DNA of 64,000 nt from Pararhodobacter zhoushanensis (GTDB taxonomy: Bacteria; Pseudomonadota; Alphaproteobacteria; Rhodobacterales; Rhodobacteraceae). A program made the position numbers and the translations under genes. Position 1 is the first letter of the stretch, and each line of letters starts with the position of its first letter. Under the pieces are notes generated by a model, which made no database searches, was not told where the DNA came from, and worked only from the letters and a program-made list of their open reading frames with translations. Location: NCBI RefSeq assembly GCF_003990445.1, contig NZ_REEZ01000016.1, positions 39,498 through 103,497 of the forward strand, in the 5' to 3' direction. Below are positions 43,230-53,683 of the stretch, piece by piece.

Positions 43230-43361
43230 AGGGGATCTTGAACCTGTGAAATGAGTGTGCGAGTGAACCTCTGGCGGCGGTCGGGGTCAACCCCTGTTTG
43301 GCGCGCCTTCCGGTAGGGTGTTGCGCCCGCTTTGTGACCGGGACAATCAAGGAGTGTGGCG

Positions 43362-44228
43362 ATGAGCAGCGTGCGTGGTCCGATCCTGATGGTGGCCGCT
43401 ATGGCAGGCTTCGCCATCGAAGACGCCTTCATCAAAACCCTTGCACTGCGCATCCCGGCCGGTGAAATCGCCATCGCTCTGGGGCTGATCGGCGGGCTGG
43501 TGTTCGGCCTGATGGTTCGGCGCGAGGGCGGCCGGCTGATGAACCTGCGCGCCCTCAAAGGCGCGGTACTGTGGCGCAACCTGTTCGAGACCGGCGCCGT
43601 GATGACCATGGTGCTCGGCGTGGCGATTGTGCCGCTCAGCGTCGTATCATCGATCCTGCAGGCCGTGCCGCTGACCGTGACGCTGGGCGCGGCGCTTTTC
43701 CTGGGCGAATCCGTCGGTTGGCGGCGCTGGAGCGCGATCCTTGTCGGCTTTGTCGGCGTGCTGATGATCGTGCGCCCGGGCATGGCAGGGTTCGACGTGC
43801 TCGTCCTGATCCCGCTGCTGGCCGTCGTCTTTCTGACCGGGCGCGATCTGGTCACGCCCTCGGTGCCGCGCGACATCTCTACCTTCAAGATCTCGGGCTG
43901 GGGGTTTCTGACCGGCGTGCCCGGCGGTCTGATGTTGCTGGCCATCACCGGCGACGCGCCGGTCATGCCCAATGCGCTGGAAGCCGTGCTCATGCTCGGC
44001 ACCGCCGTCAGTGGCATTCTGGCCTATGCCGCCCTGGTGCTGGCGACCCGCGCGGGCAATCTGGGCGCGACGACGCCGTTTCGCTATGCGCGTCTGGTCT
44101 TCGCCATGATCATCGGTGTGACCCTGTTTGGCGAGCGGCCCGATGCAATGACGCTGGCGGGGGCAGGGCTGATCGTGGTGGCCGGGTTCTACACGCTGAT
44201 GCGCAATCTGCGCCTGCGTGAGCGTTAA
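43362..44228 (+). CDS. EamA/DMT-superfamily transporter
   Basis: A 288-residue ten-helix exporter (MAAMAGFAIEDAFIKTLALR, VPLTVTLGAALFLGESVGWR, ATTPFRYARLVFAMIIGVTL). The ATG at 43362 has GGAG seven bases upstream; a GTG two codons earlier is less likely. Faces away from the other transporter gene; substrate unknown. Confidence 0.87.
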   Translation: MSSVRGPILMVAAMAGFAIEDAFIKTLALRIPAGEIAIALGLIGGLVFGLMVRREGGRLMNLRALKGAVLWRNLFETGAVMTMVLGVAIVPLSVVSSILQAVPLTVTLGAALFLGESVGWRRWSAILVGFVGVLMIVRPGMAGFDVLVLIPLLAVVFLTGRDLVTPSVPRDISTFKISGWGFLTGVPGGLMLLAITGDAPVMPNALEAVLMLGTAVSGILAYAALVLATRAGNLGATTPFRYARLVFAMIIGVTLFGERPDAMTLAGAGLIVVAGFYTLMRNLRLRER

Positions 44229-44298
44229 GCGGCGACACAGGCGCTAACGGTGGCGATAACGCGCGCGGGCGGGCCTTTCAACGCCGGGTCCCGCGCAG

Positions 44299-45611
<1,313 letters not shown>

Positions 45612-45632
45612 GGGTTCAGGCGCAGTCAGATC

Positions 45633-45662
45633 AGGCGCGATCCTTCGGGGTCGCGCCTTTTT
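45633..45662 (+). terminator. Rho-independent terminator after enolase
   Basis: AGGCGCGA and TCGCGCCT pair around a TCCTTCGGGG loop, followed by TTTTT. Clean stem and U-tract. Confidence 0.9.
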
Positions 45663-45809
45663 GCTGCGCTGGGGGGGGCGGGCAGAGCTGTCGCATTCGC
45701 TTGCGCATCCCGAAAGCGCGGGAGTTTCTTTCGTTAAAATTTGAGAGGTTAAGAGACCCTTAAGGGTGCAAGTATAGAGTGAGGGCATCGACACGCATCG
45801 AGGTTTGCC

Positions 45810-46262
45810 ATGACCACTGTTCTGTCCCCTCTCGCGCCCAGCAGCGCCCCGGCCCGTGACCTGCCCCTGACCGGGCAACCGCAGGGCCACCGCGCAGTTG
45901 CGCGCGCTACCACGGTGGAAACGGCACGCGCGCCAGCGCCCGTGGACAGCCGTGCCCCGGCTGAATCCCCGCGGAACCAAACCGCGCGCGAGCGCCCGGT
46001 GGGGCCACCGCCGGCTTTTGAAATCAACGTGTTGCAGGATATTCGCACCCGGCTCGCCGAGCCAGTCAGAGAGGCACCGCCTGCCCAATCCGCTTTTCCT
46101 CCGCCAGGTGACGAAGTGGACGAACCTGAGGGGGAAGCCGACACGGCCACCGTCATGGATGACACCGAAGAAGCGCCAGAAGCAGCAGCACCAGAACCAC
46201 CCGTCATCCGCGCACCGGCAACCCTCAGCGAAGAGCCGCATCAACTGGACAAGAAAGTCTGA
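45810..46262 (+). CDS. Hypothetical Pro/Ala-rich protein
   Basis: A 150-residue, likely disordered protein rich in Pro, Ala, Glu (EAPEAAAPEPPVIRAPATLS), with one more structured segment (FEINVLQDIRTRLAEPV). Starts at ATG with AGG upstream. No domain recognised. Codon use is like the neighbours, supporting a real gene. Confidence 0.6.
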   Translation: MTTVLSPLAPSSAPARDLPLTGQPQGHRAVARATTVETARAPAPVDSRAPAESPRNQTARERPVGPPPAFEINVLQDIRTRLAEPVREAPPAQSAFPPPGDEVDEPEGEADTATVMDDTEEAPEAAAPEPPVIRAPATLSEEPHQLDKKV

Positions 46263-46279
46263 CGGTCACAACACCGGGT

Positions 46280-46762
46280 TTACGCCGATTCGCGGACCGA
46301 TTTGGCAGGGCGCTGCAAGAAAATGTTCAGGTCAGAGCGTCCGGCCTCGATAAACCCGTGCCGGGTATACAGGCTGCCAACCGGGCTCCAACGTAGATAT
46401 TCCAGCCGAACAGGCACATCCATCTCGTCGGCTATGCTCAGACAGTGCTCCAGAACCCGTGCCCCGATGCCGTGGCGTTGGTGTTCCGGCTGCAGATAAA
46501 ACTCGCCAAACCGCACATAACTGACCTGCGACTGCATCGACACCGTGCCGATACGCTCTCCCTTCAACGTGATGGCAAAGAACGGTTTTTCAGCGAAATG
46601 CTCGGCGTGGATCTGACGCTGATGTGCCTCGTCCCAGTCCCATTTCTTGATGATATGCGGCTCCATCGCCGCCCGTTTCACCGCAAAGGCAAAATCGCGG
46701 TTTGCCTGCGTCGGGTCGAGTCGCGGAAAGGTCAGGTCGGGGGCGAGATCAGGAATGAACAT
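46280..46762 (-). CDS. GNAT-family N-acetyltransferase
   Basis: A 160-residue acetyltransferase. The acetyl-CoA motif is FYLQPEHQRHGIGARVLEHC and the C-terminal strand has NIFLQRP; GERIGTVSMQ forms the core strand. Substrate unknown. It lies alone between the hypothetical gene and the pyrimidine operon. Confidence 0.88.
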   Translation of the reverse strand: MFIPDLAPDLTFPRLDPTQANRDFAFAVKRAAMEPHIIKKWDWDEAHQRQIHAEHFAEKPFFAITLKGERIGTVSMQSQVSYVRFGEFYLQPEHQRHGIGARVLEHCLSIADEMDVPVRLEYLRWSPVGSLYTRHGFIEAGRSDLNIFLQRPAKSVRESA

Positions 46763-46938
46763 GATGACACTCTAAATCCAAGTTAATCCCGTTGTCACCG
46801 GGTCTTTCGCCGGTGTTGCCGGTTCCATGTCAGCCATGCAACCCGCACCGCGCACCGACGAAAGCCTGAACCCCAAGATCGGCAAAAAAAGGACCGGCGC
46901 GAAGGGGATACGCGCCGGTCTTCATGTCGCAAACCGGC

Positions 46939-48243
46939 TTATTCAGCCGCCGGAACCATCGGGTTGTTGGGATGCTGCGTCCAGTTGCCCGGCTCGGCCG
47001 ACACCACCTTGCCGGTACGCTCGTCCATCTTGCCCGGCGCGACGCGCTCCATGGTGATGCAATCCTCAACCGGGCAGACGTTAACGCACAGGTTGCACGC
47101 CACGCATTCCGCATCATTGACCTCGAACACCCGGTCCGGCTTTTGCCAGATCGCCTGATGGCTGGTATCTTCGCAGGCCGCAAAGCACCGCCCGCAGCCG
47201 ATACATTTCTCGGCGTCGATCTTCGCTTTGGTCACGAAATTCAGGTTCAGATACTGCCAGTCGGTCACATTCGGCACCGCACGACCCACCACCTGCTCAA
47301 CCTCGGTGAACCCTTTGCGGTCCATCCACAGGCTCAGCCCTGCCGTCATTTCCTTAATGATGCCAAAGCCATAGGTCATCGCCGCCGTGCAGACCTGCAC
47401 ATTCCCGGCCCCCAGCGACAGGAATTCCGCAGCATCGCGCCATGTCGTGATCCCGCCAATCCCGCTGATCGGCAGGTCCGCCGTGTCCGCCGACCGCGCA
47501 ATCTCGGCGACCATGTTCAGCGCGATCGGCTTGACCGCCGGGCCGCAATAGCCCCCATGTGTGCCTTTGCCGTCGATCGCCGGTTCCGGGCAGAAGTCAT
47601 CCAGATCGACCGAGGTGATCGAGTTGATCGTGTTGATCAGGCTGACCGCATCCGCGCCGCCCTTCTTGGCCGCCAGCGCGGGTTTGCGCACATCGGTGAT
47701 GTTCGGCGTCAGCTTCACGATCACCGGCATCCGCGTGTTCTGCTTGCACCAGCGGGTGATCATCTCGATCAGATCGGGGTTCTGCCCCACCGCCGCGCCC
47801 ATGCCGCGCTCGGACATGCCGTGCGGGCAGCCGCAGTTCAGCTCGATCCCGTCCGCGCCGGTTTCCTCGACTAAAGGCAGGATCGCTTTCCACGCCTCCT
47901 CGACGCAGGGCACCATCAGCGAGGCGATCAGCGCGCGATCCGGGTAGTCCCGTTTCACCGCCTTCATCTCGCGCAGGTTCACCTCCAGCGGCCGGTCGGT
48001 GATCAGCTCGATGTTGTTGAGGCCCAGAAGCCGCCGGTCCGCCCCCCAGATTGCGCCATAGCGCGGGCCGTTAACGTTGACGACGGGCGGGCCGGCCTCG
48101 CCCAGAGTCTTCCAGACCACGCCGCCCCAGCCCGCTTCAAAGGCGCGGCGCACGTTGTATTCCTTGTCCGTCGGCGGGGCCGAGGCCAGCCAGAACGGGT
48201 TGGTGGATTTGATCCCGGCGAAAGTAGAGGTCAGGTTTGCCAT
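46939..48243 (-). CDS. preA: Dihydropyrimidine dehydrogenase subunit PreA
   Basis: A 434-residue catalytic subunit that reduces uracil and thymine using electrons from PreT. The N-terminal TIM barrel binds FMN (PFWLASAPPTDKEYNVRRAF, GVVWKTLG; substrate loop ELNCGCPHGM). The C-terminus has two 4Fe-4S motifs (CIGCGRCFAAC and CVACNLCVNVCPVEDC). It is the third gene of the operon, two bases after the GFA gene. Confidence 0.95.
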   Translation of the reverse strand: MANLTSTFAGIKSTNPFWLASAPPTDKEYNVRRAFEAGWGGVVWKTLGEAGPPVVNVNGPRYGAIWGADRRLLGLNNIELITDRPLEVNLREMKAVKRDYPDRALIASLMVPCVEEAWKAILPLVEETGADGIELNCGCPHGMSERGMGAAVGQNPDLIEMITRWCKQNTRMPVIVKLTPNITDVRKPALAAKKGGADAVSLINTINSITSVDLDDFCPEPAIDGKGTHGGYCGPAVKPIALNMVAEIARSADTADLPISGIGGITTWRDAAEFLSLGAGNVQVCTAAMTYGFGIIKEMTAGLSLWMDRKGFTEVEQVVGRAVPNVTDWQYLNLNFVTKAKIDAEKCIGCGRCFAACEDTSHQAIWQKPDRVFEVNDAECVACNLCVNVCPVEDCITMERVAPGKMDERTGKVVSAEPGNWTQHPNNPMVPAAE

Positions 48244-48244
48244 C

Positions 48245-48721
48245 TCAGCGCTCCTCTGACGCGATCAGCGTCGCGTAGTCCCCGAGCAACGCCGGAAAGG
48301 CGTCCATGGGGGGAAAGGTTTCGTATGTGTGCGGGGCAGGGGTTTCGACCCAGGCCAGCTTCTCCGAGGTGTAGGTCTCGATGAAGGGCACAAAGCCTGA
48401 AGCTTCGTCCAGCATGGTCGCGCGCAGGTTCAGGAACGCGTCGACGCCCTCGATGCGGGTGAACACCCAGCTCAGGCACTCCGGGCAATGGTTGTGCACC
48501 AGCCCGGGTTTTTTGGTCCCGCCGCGCACAGGGGTGCCCTCGGTCACCTCAAATCCCGTTACCGGGACCATCAGCGTTGTCGAAAATGCCCCGCCGGACA
48601 TTCTCTGACAGCCGGTGCAATGGCACACCGCGCTCATGATCGGCTGGGCTGTGACGCGGAACCGCAGCGCCCCGCACCGGCAGCCGCCCTCGGCGGGCAG
48701 GGCGTAGGGTTTGGCGCTCAT
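48245..48721 (-). CDS. GFA-family zinc protein inside the preT-preA operon
   Basis: A 158-residue protein of the glutathione-dependent formaldehyde-activating (GFA/CENP-V) fold, with metal-binding cysteines in GGCRCGALRF, CHCTGCQRMSG and HNHCPECLSW. Overlaps preT by ATGA. The fold binds zinc and small thiol adducts; a role in pyrimidine breakdown is not known, so its tight placement between two subunits of one enzyme is notable. Confidence 0.85.
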   Translation of the reverse strand: MSAKPYALPAEGGCRCGALRFRVTAQPIMSAVCHCTGCQRMSGGAFSTTLMVPVTGFEVTEGTPVRGGTKKPGLVHNHCPECLSWVFTRIEGVDAFLNLRATMLDEASGFVPFIETYTSEKLAWVETPAPHTYETFPPMDAFPALLGDYATLIASEER

Positions 48722-50049
48722 GTCAGCGCCCGGTGAATATCCAGCGCCGCGTCGCGCCCCTGCGCCACGGCAGTGACCGTCAGATCCTCACCGCCTGCCG
48801 CGCAATCGCCGCCCGCCCAGATCCCGCTGACCGAGGTCCGGCCCGCCGCATCAACGGCGATCTTGCCGCCCTCCAGCGTCAGGCCTTCGGGCGCTCCGGC
48901 CAATGTCTGACCAATCGCCTTGAACACCTGATCGGCGGGCAGGGTGAAGGTCTCGCCGGTCTTTTCCAGCCCCGTCGCCCCGCTGCGGGTATAGGCAAAC
49001 TCGACCGCCTGGGCCTTGCCCGCGCCGGTCACTGCCACCGGCATCGCGTTTGTCAGGATCGTCACGCCCTCGGTCGAGGCATGGTCCAACTCGTAATCCG
49101 AGGCCGACATCGCCCCGCGGTCACGCCGGTAGACCATCGTCACATGCTCGGCGCCCAAGAGCCGCGATTGCACCGCCGCATCGACCGCCGTCATCCCGCC
49201 GCCGATCACCACCACATGGCGGCCGATGGGAAGCGCGCTCAGATCGTCACACTGGCGCAGTTCGGCGATGAAATCGACCGCGTCGCGCACCCCGTCCAGA
49301 TCCTCACCCGGCGCGCGCAGCGCGTTCACGCCCGCCAACCCCATGCCCAGAAACACCGCGTCATGGCTTTCCTGCAGCTCGGCCAGCGACACGTCGCGGC
49401 CCAGAGCACTGCCGGTCACGATGGAAATCCCGCCGATCCGCAGCAGCCAGTCAACCTCTTCCTGCGCAATGTCATTCGCGGCCTTATAGCTGGCAATGCC
49501 GTATTCATTCAGCCCGCCGGGCTTGGCATGCGCATCGTGGATCACCACCTCATGCCCCAGCATCGCCAAACGGTGCGCACAGGCCAGCCCTGCCGGACCC
49601 GCGCCCACCACGGCCACGCGCTTGCCGGTCGGGGCCGCGCGCTCGAACGGATGCTCGTTCGATGCCAGCAACCCGTCCGTGGCATAGCGCTGCAAACGGC
49701 CGATCTCGACCGGATTGCCCTCGGCCACCTCGCGCACGCAGGACCCTTCGCACAGCGTCTCGGTCGGGCAGACCCGCGCGCACATCGCGCCCAGAATGTT
49801 CTGCCCCAGAATGGTCCGCGCCGCCGCTTCGGGCATGCCGGTGGCGATCTGGCGGATGAACAGGGGGATGTCGATTGCCGTCGGACAGGCCGTCACACAG
49901 GGGGCATCATGGCAGAAATAACACCGATCCGCCGCCACCCGCGCCTCATGCGGGTCCAGATCGGGATAGATGTCATCGAAATGCGCCGCCAGCGTCTGGC
50001 TGTCCAGACGCGCGGCGACGATGCCGTCGGTCTGAGGGGAGTGGGTCAC
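48718..50049 (-). CDS. preT: Dihydropyrimidine dehydrogenase subunit PreT
   Basis: A 443-residue electron-transfer subunit. N-terminal cysteine motifs for Fe-S clusters (CYFCHDAPCVTACPTAIDIP, CARVCPTETLCEGSC), FAD motif VAVVGAGPAGLACAHRL, NAD(P)H motif VVIGGGMTAVDAAVQS, and C-terminal GIWAGGDCAAGGE. It starts with GTG, fixed by a strong GGAGGT six bases upstream. Together with PreA it reduces pyrimidines as the first step of reductive catabolism. Confidence 0.94.
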   Translation of the reverse strand: MTHSPQTDGIVAARLDSQTLAAHFDDIYPDLDPHEARVAADRCYFCHDAPCVTACPTAIDIPLFIRQIATGMPEAAARTILGQNILGAMCARVCPTETLCEGSCVREVAEGNPVEIGRLQRYATDGLLASNEHPFERAAPTGKRVAVVGAGPAGLACAHRLAMLGHEVVIHDAHAKPGGLNEYGIASYKAANDIAQEEVDWLLRIGGISIVTGSALGRDVSLAELQESHDAVFLGMGLAGVNALRAPGEDLDGVRDAVDFIAELRQCDDLSALPIGRHVVVIGGGMTAVDAAVQSRLLGAEHVTMVYRRDRGAMSASDYELDHASTEGVTILTNAMPVAVTGAGKAQAVEFAYTRSGATGLEKTGETFTLPADQVFKAIGQTLAGAPEGLTLEGGKIAVDAAGRTSVSGIWAGGDCAAGGEDLTVTAVAQGRDAALDIHRALT

Positions 50050-50105
50050 GGGCTACCTCCGGGTTGGCTTGTGCTTGTTTTCTCCCAGACTGCCACGGTT
50101 CAAAA

Positions 50106-50123
50106 TTTTATCAACTGATAAAA
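50106..50123. promoter_or_regulatory. Perfect 18-bp dyad upstream of preT
   Basis: TTTTATCA-AC-TGATAAAA, perfect eight-base arms. It lies 57 nt upstream of the preT start, in the right place for an operator of a GntR- or TetR-type regulator of pyrimidine degradation. No such regulator gene is in the window. Confidence 0.7.
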
Positions 50124-50174
50124 AACGTAGCCTGCAAAATAAGGCCCCCTTGCCCAACAATTCGCCAGACTGAC

Positions 50175-50277
50175 CCATTTTCTGTCGAGAAATATCCACG
50201 GGGGGATTTTCAAGGGGGGGCGCGTGCGTCCCCCTTGAAGCAGGGGGCCCGGGGGGCGGCAGCCCCCCGCACTAACA
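50175..50277 (-). repeat. Intergenic family element, copy G
   Basis: Inverted near-identical copy of 42236-42337 (see there). It lies between the preT promoter region and the end of the nucleoside hydrolase gene, so on the minus strand it follows the hydrolase and precedes preT. Confidence 0.75.
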
Positions 50278-50313
50278 GCAGACCTGAGGCGGCAGCCCCC
50301 TGCACTTACAGCG

Positions 50314-51243
50314 TCAGAGCCGCCCCAGTCGCTCCGTCAGCAGCGCATAAAACCCGTCCGCATCGCAACCGCCGACAAAGAACGCATTCTTAGGCCGGTC
50401 GGTAACCCCCCACCAGTCGGCCACCGTCATGCCCAAGGTCAGCTCGGACACCGTCTCGATCTCGACGTTGATCTGGCGGCCCGAGAACAGGTCGGGCTGC
50501 AACAGCCATGCCACCGTGCACGGATCATGCAGCGGAGCGCCCTCGCTGCCGTATTTCGCCATATCGAAACGCTCGAAGAAATCGGTCCAGCCCGCCACCG
50601 CCGGCCCCACCGCACCGGGGAGGGCGCGAAACGCGTCGATCCGCGCGCGGGTGGTCAGCACGCTATGCGTCACATCCAGCGGCATCACGGTCAGCTTGAT
50701 GCCCGAGCGGAACACGATCTGCGCGGCCTCGGGGTCGACGTAGATGTTGAACTCTGCCGCGGGCGTGATGTTGCCGACCTCAAAATACGCCCCGCCCATG
50801 ATGACGATCTCGTCAATCTTCGCGGCAATATCGGGCGCGCGTTGCAAGGCTGTGGCAATATTGGTCAGCGGGCCAATCGGCACCAGCGTCACGGCCTCGT
50901 GCGCCCGGCAACTGTCGATAATGAAATCAACGGCATGCTGTTCTTGCAGCGGCATCACCGGGTCGGGCAGGTCGGTGCCATCCAGCCCGGTCTTGCCATG
51001 CACATGCTCGGCGGTCACCAGCGGGCGCACCAGCGGACGGTCGCACCCGGCGAAGACCTTTACATCCGGCCGTCCGGCCAGCTCGCAGACAATCCGCGCG
51101 TTGATCGCGGTGCGCGACAGCGGCACGTTTCCGGCAACGCAGGTGATGCCCAGCAGCGCCAGCTCCGGCGAGGCCAGCGCCAGAAGAATGGCGACAGCGT
51201 CGTCCTGTCCGGGGTCGGTGTCGATGATAATCTTGCGAGCCAT
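50314..51243 (-). CDS. Nucleoside hydrolase (IunH/RihA type)
   Basis: A 309-residue ribonucleoside hydrolase that splits pyrimidine or purine nucleosides. The Ca-binding motif is IIDTDPGQDDAVAILL; further signatures are IVIMGGAYFEVGNITPAAEF and DPCTVAWLLQP. Placed upstream of the pyrimidine operon on the same strand, it could feed uracil to PreTA. Substrate preference not deducible. Confidence 0.92.
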   Translation of the reverse strand: MARKIIIDTDPGQDDAVAILLALASPELALLGITCVAGNVPLSRTAINARIVCELAGRPDVKVFAGCDRPLVRPLVTAEHVHGKTGLDGTDLPDPVMPLQEQHAVDFIIDSCRAHEAVTLVPIGPLTNIATALQRAPDIAAKIDEIVIMGGAYFEVGNITPAAEFNIYVDPEAAQIVFRSGIKLTVMPLDVTHSVLTTRARIDAFRALPGAVGPAVAGWTDFFERFDMAKYGSEGAPLHDPCTVAWLLQPDLFSGRQINVEIETVSELTLGMTVADWWGVTDRPKNAFFVGGCDADGFYALLTERLGRL

Positions 51244-51394
51244 GCTGCCTTCTCGAATTGCGAAGCGACGACCCTAGGAAATCTCCCCTCCGATGTCGAG
51301 GGCGACTGGCAACGCCCCGCCGTCGGCTTATCTTGCCGTAAAATGGCCCCGTTTCTCTGGCTTTCAGGGGGGCAGTTACGCTAGGAAGACCCTG

Positions 51395-51940
51395 ATGAGT
51401 TTCGCACGCGCAGACCGGATGACTGACCTGACCGAGCCCTCGACCTTTGTGCCCGGACCGGCAACCGAACGCGCCTTTCGCGACGCGCTCGGGGCCTATG
51501 CGACCGGCGTGACCGTGATCACGACCAAGAGTGACGTGGGGCCGCTGGGCATCACCGCCAATTCTTTCGCCTCGCTTTCGCTGGACCCGCCGCTGGTGCT
51601 GTGGTCGCCCGCGCGCTTCTCACGCCGGTTCGAGGCGTTCACCGCCGCGCCGCATTTCGCCATCCATGTGCTGGGGGCCGATCAGATGGCACTTGGCCGC
51701 CATTTCGCCAAGCAAGGCCATGCGTTCGATCTGCCGGGCGTCGCGCTGAACGCGCAGGGCATTCCGGTGCTGCCGGGCTGTCTGGCGGTGTTTGAATGCG
51801 CGCTCGAAGCGGTGCATGAGGGCGGGGATCATGCCATTGTCGTGGGCCGGGTGCTGTCGGCGCGGCATCGCGCCGGTGCCCCTTTGGTGTTCCATGGCGG
51901 GCTTTATGGCGGTTTTGGCGATGGTTTTTCGCGCGATTAA
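51395..51940 (+). CDS. Flavin reductase-like FMN-binding protein
   Basis: A 181-residue protein with the flavin reductase split-barrel pattern (GAYATGVTVITTKSD, GITANSFASLSLDPPLVLWS, HFAIHVLGADQM). Such proteins supply FMNH2 to monooxygenases. ATG 51395 has an AGGAAG site upstream; MTDLTEP at 51419 is an alternative. No monooxygenase partner is adjacent. Confidence 0.87.
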   Translation: MSFARADRMTDLTEPSTFVPGPATERAFRDALGAYATGVTVITTKSDVGPLGITANSFASLSLDPPLVLWSPARFSRRFEAFTAAPHFAIHVLGADQMALGRHFAKQGHAFDLPGVALNAQGIPVLPGCLAVFECALEAVHEGGDHAIVVGRVLSARHRAGAPLVFHGGLYGGFGDGFSRD

Positions 51941-52036
51941 CCCAAAGCCGGGGGTTATGCTTGCTGGATCGCAGCCGGGCAGGGTAGTCTGTCACCAAGC
52001 GGGCAAAGACCCGGGCCGAGCGTTGGGATCAAGGCA

Positions 52037-53683
52037 GTGAACCAAATCAAGACCAGCCCGGGCGCGTTGCAGACCGGGGTCCGTGCGCAATCGCGTCCGT
52101 GGATCGACGCGGGGGCGCAGGTGCCCTTTGTCTTCCTCAGCCAGTCGCAAGGTGCCGTACAGGTTCAGGGCACGCCCGCCGCGCTGGTCGGTCACCGCAT
52201 GCGCGTGCCCGGTGATGCGCGCCCGCGCGGGCTTTGGGGGGAATGGGCATGGGACGGCGAAACCCTCACCGCTGCCGTCGATCCGATGGGCTATTTCAGC
52301 CTCTATGTGTATGCCAAAGGTGGCCAGATCGGCCTCTCGCCGTCGATCCTGCACCTGTTGCAAGCCGGGGCTGATCCTGAGCCCGACGACCTTGCGCTGG
52401 CTGTCTTTCACCGCGTTGGCTTTTTCGTGGGCGACGACACGCCTTTCCGCCATATCCGAACCCTGCCGCCGAACGCGCGGCTGACATGGGCCAGGGGCAA
52501 GCTCAGCATCACCGGCGGCCCGCCTGCGCCCAAAACGCTGGACCTGAGCCGCGAGCAGGCGGTCGAGGCCTTCATCGAACTGCCCCGCGCCGCGATCAGC
52601 CGGTTTCTGGGCAGCTGGGATGGCCCCATCGCACTGCCGCTGACCGGCGGGCGCGACTCGCGGCATATCCTGCTGGAAATGGCGCATCAGGGGCGCAAGC
52701 CCGACACCTGCCTGACCTTCCACCACGGCGGAAGCGCCCTGAATGCCGAGGTCCAGTCGGCCCGCGCCGTCGCCGGGCGCGTCGGCGTCACCCACCGCAT
52801 CCTCGGCCATCCCCGCCTGCGCCTGCGCGACTGCGTGCGCGGTTTGCTGATGACCCAGCTGTGCGCCGACGAGCACGCGCAGATGATGCCGATGCATGAT
52901 TTCCTCAGCGGCAGCGCCTATGCGGCCGTCGACGGCATCGGCGGCGACATCCTGACCAACCCCGACGACTGGGCGGCGGGTTTCATGGAACGCGCCCGGC
53001 GCGGTGACTATACCGGCATCGCGCGCGGCATGGCCGAGGGGCATGGCGGTGTGATCAGCCGTCCGGGCCATAGGGGCGGGGCAGGGGCGGTGTTCTCGCC
53101 CGAGCTTGACGCCGCTGCCATCGCGCGGATCGCCGATGCGGTAAAGCTCTATGACGACGCGCCCGATCCCTATCAGGCCTTCTGGTTCTGGCACCGCACC
53201 CGGCGCGAGATTTCCTTTACCTCGACTGCGGTGATGGGCGGCGCTGCCATGGTGTTCAACCCGTATCTGGACCCCGATTTCGTCGAACTGGGCCTGTCGC
53301 TGCCCTGGGACGTGACGTGCGATCAGAAACTGCACGACGACGCCATCTTCCGCGCCTATCCGGCCTATGCGGATATTCCCTTCGCCTCGGGGTTCCGCAA
53401 CCAGCCGCTCAGCAAGTTCCGGCTGCACCGGGTCGCCAACGCAGTGGATGCGCTGCGCATCGCCGCCATCGCCGGGCCGGGCAGCGCGCTGCAAGGCGTG
53501 CGCGCGGCCCTGCGCGAAACGCCGCTCAACCGGATCCCGTCGGACATTCTGCGGCTGCATGACGGCTACGTGCGCGGCATGGATGCGGCAGAAGCGCAGC
53601 GCCTGATCGCCCTGTCCACCCGTCTGTCCGCGGCGGCAGTCAAAGGCGAGGGAGTGGTGAGCCATGTCCATTCCGACCCCTGA
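52037..53683 (+). CDS. Degenerate asparagine synthetase-like protein
   Basis: A 548-residue protein with the AsnB layout: an N-terminal glutaminase-like domain (LWGEWAWDGETLTAAVDPMG, then SPSILHLL) lacking the Cys at position 2, and a PP-loop ATPase domain with PLTGGRDSRHILLEM in place of SGGxDS. FWFWHRTRREISF and NPYLDPDFVELGLSLPWDV follow as in related sulfotransferase-neighbour or lasso-type synthetases. Starts with GTG. Without the Cys it cannot use glutamine, so it may use ammonia or form another amide or lactam. Its 3' end overlaps the next gene by 20 nt. Confidence 0.8.
   Translation: MNQIKTSPGALQTGVRAQSRPWIDAGAQVPFVFLSQSQGAVQVQGTPAALVGHRMRVPGDARPRGLWGEWAWDGETLTAAVDPMGYFSLYVYAKGGQIGLSPSILHLLQAGADPEPDDLALAVFHRVGFFVGDDTPFRHIRTLPPNARLTWARGKLSITGGPPAPKTLDLSREQAVEAFIELPRAAISRFLGSWDGPIALPLTGGRDSRHILLEMAHQGRKPDTCLTFHHGGSALNAEVQSARAVAGRVGVTHRILGHPRLRLRDCVRGLLMTQLCADEHAQMMPMHDFLSGSAYAAVDGIGGDILTNPDDWAAGFMERARRGDYTGIARGMAEGHGGVISRPGHRGGAGAVFSPELDAAAIARIADAVKLYDDAPDPYQAFWFWHRTRREISFTSTAVMGGAAMVFNPYLDPDFVELGLSLPWDVTCDQKLHDDAIFRAYPAYADIPFASGFRNQPLSKFRLHRVANAVDALRIAAIAGPGSALQGVRAALRETPLNRIPSDILRLHDGYVRGMDAAEAQRLIALSTRLSAAAVKGEGVVSHVHSDP

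Noticed and set aside
50050-50105. Riboswitch upstream of preT
   Set aside because: No conserved paired architecture; only the operator-like dyad stands out.
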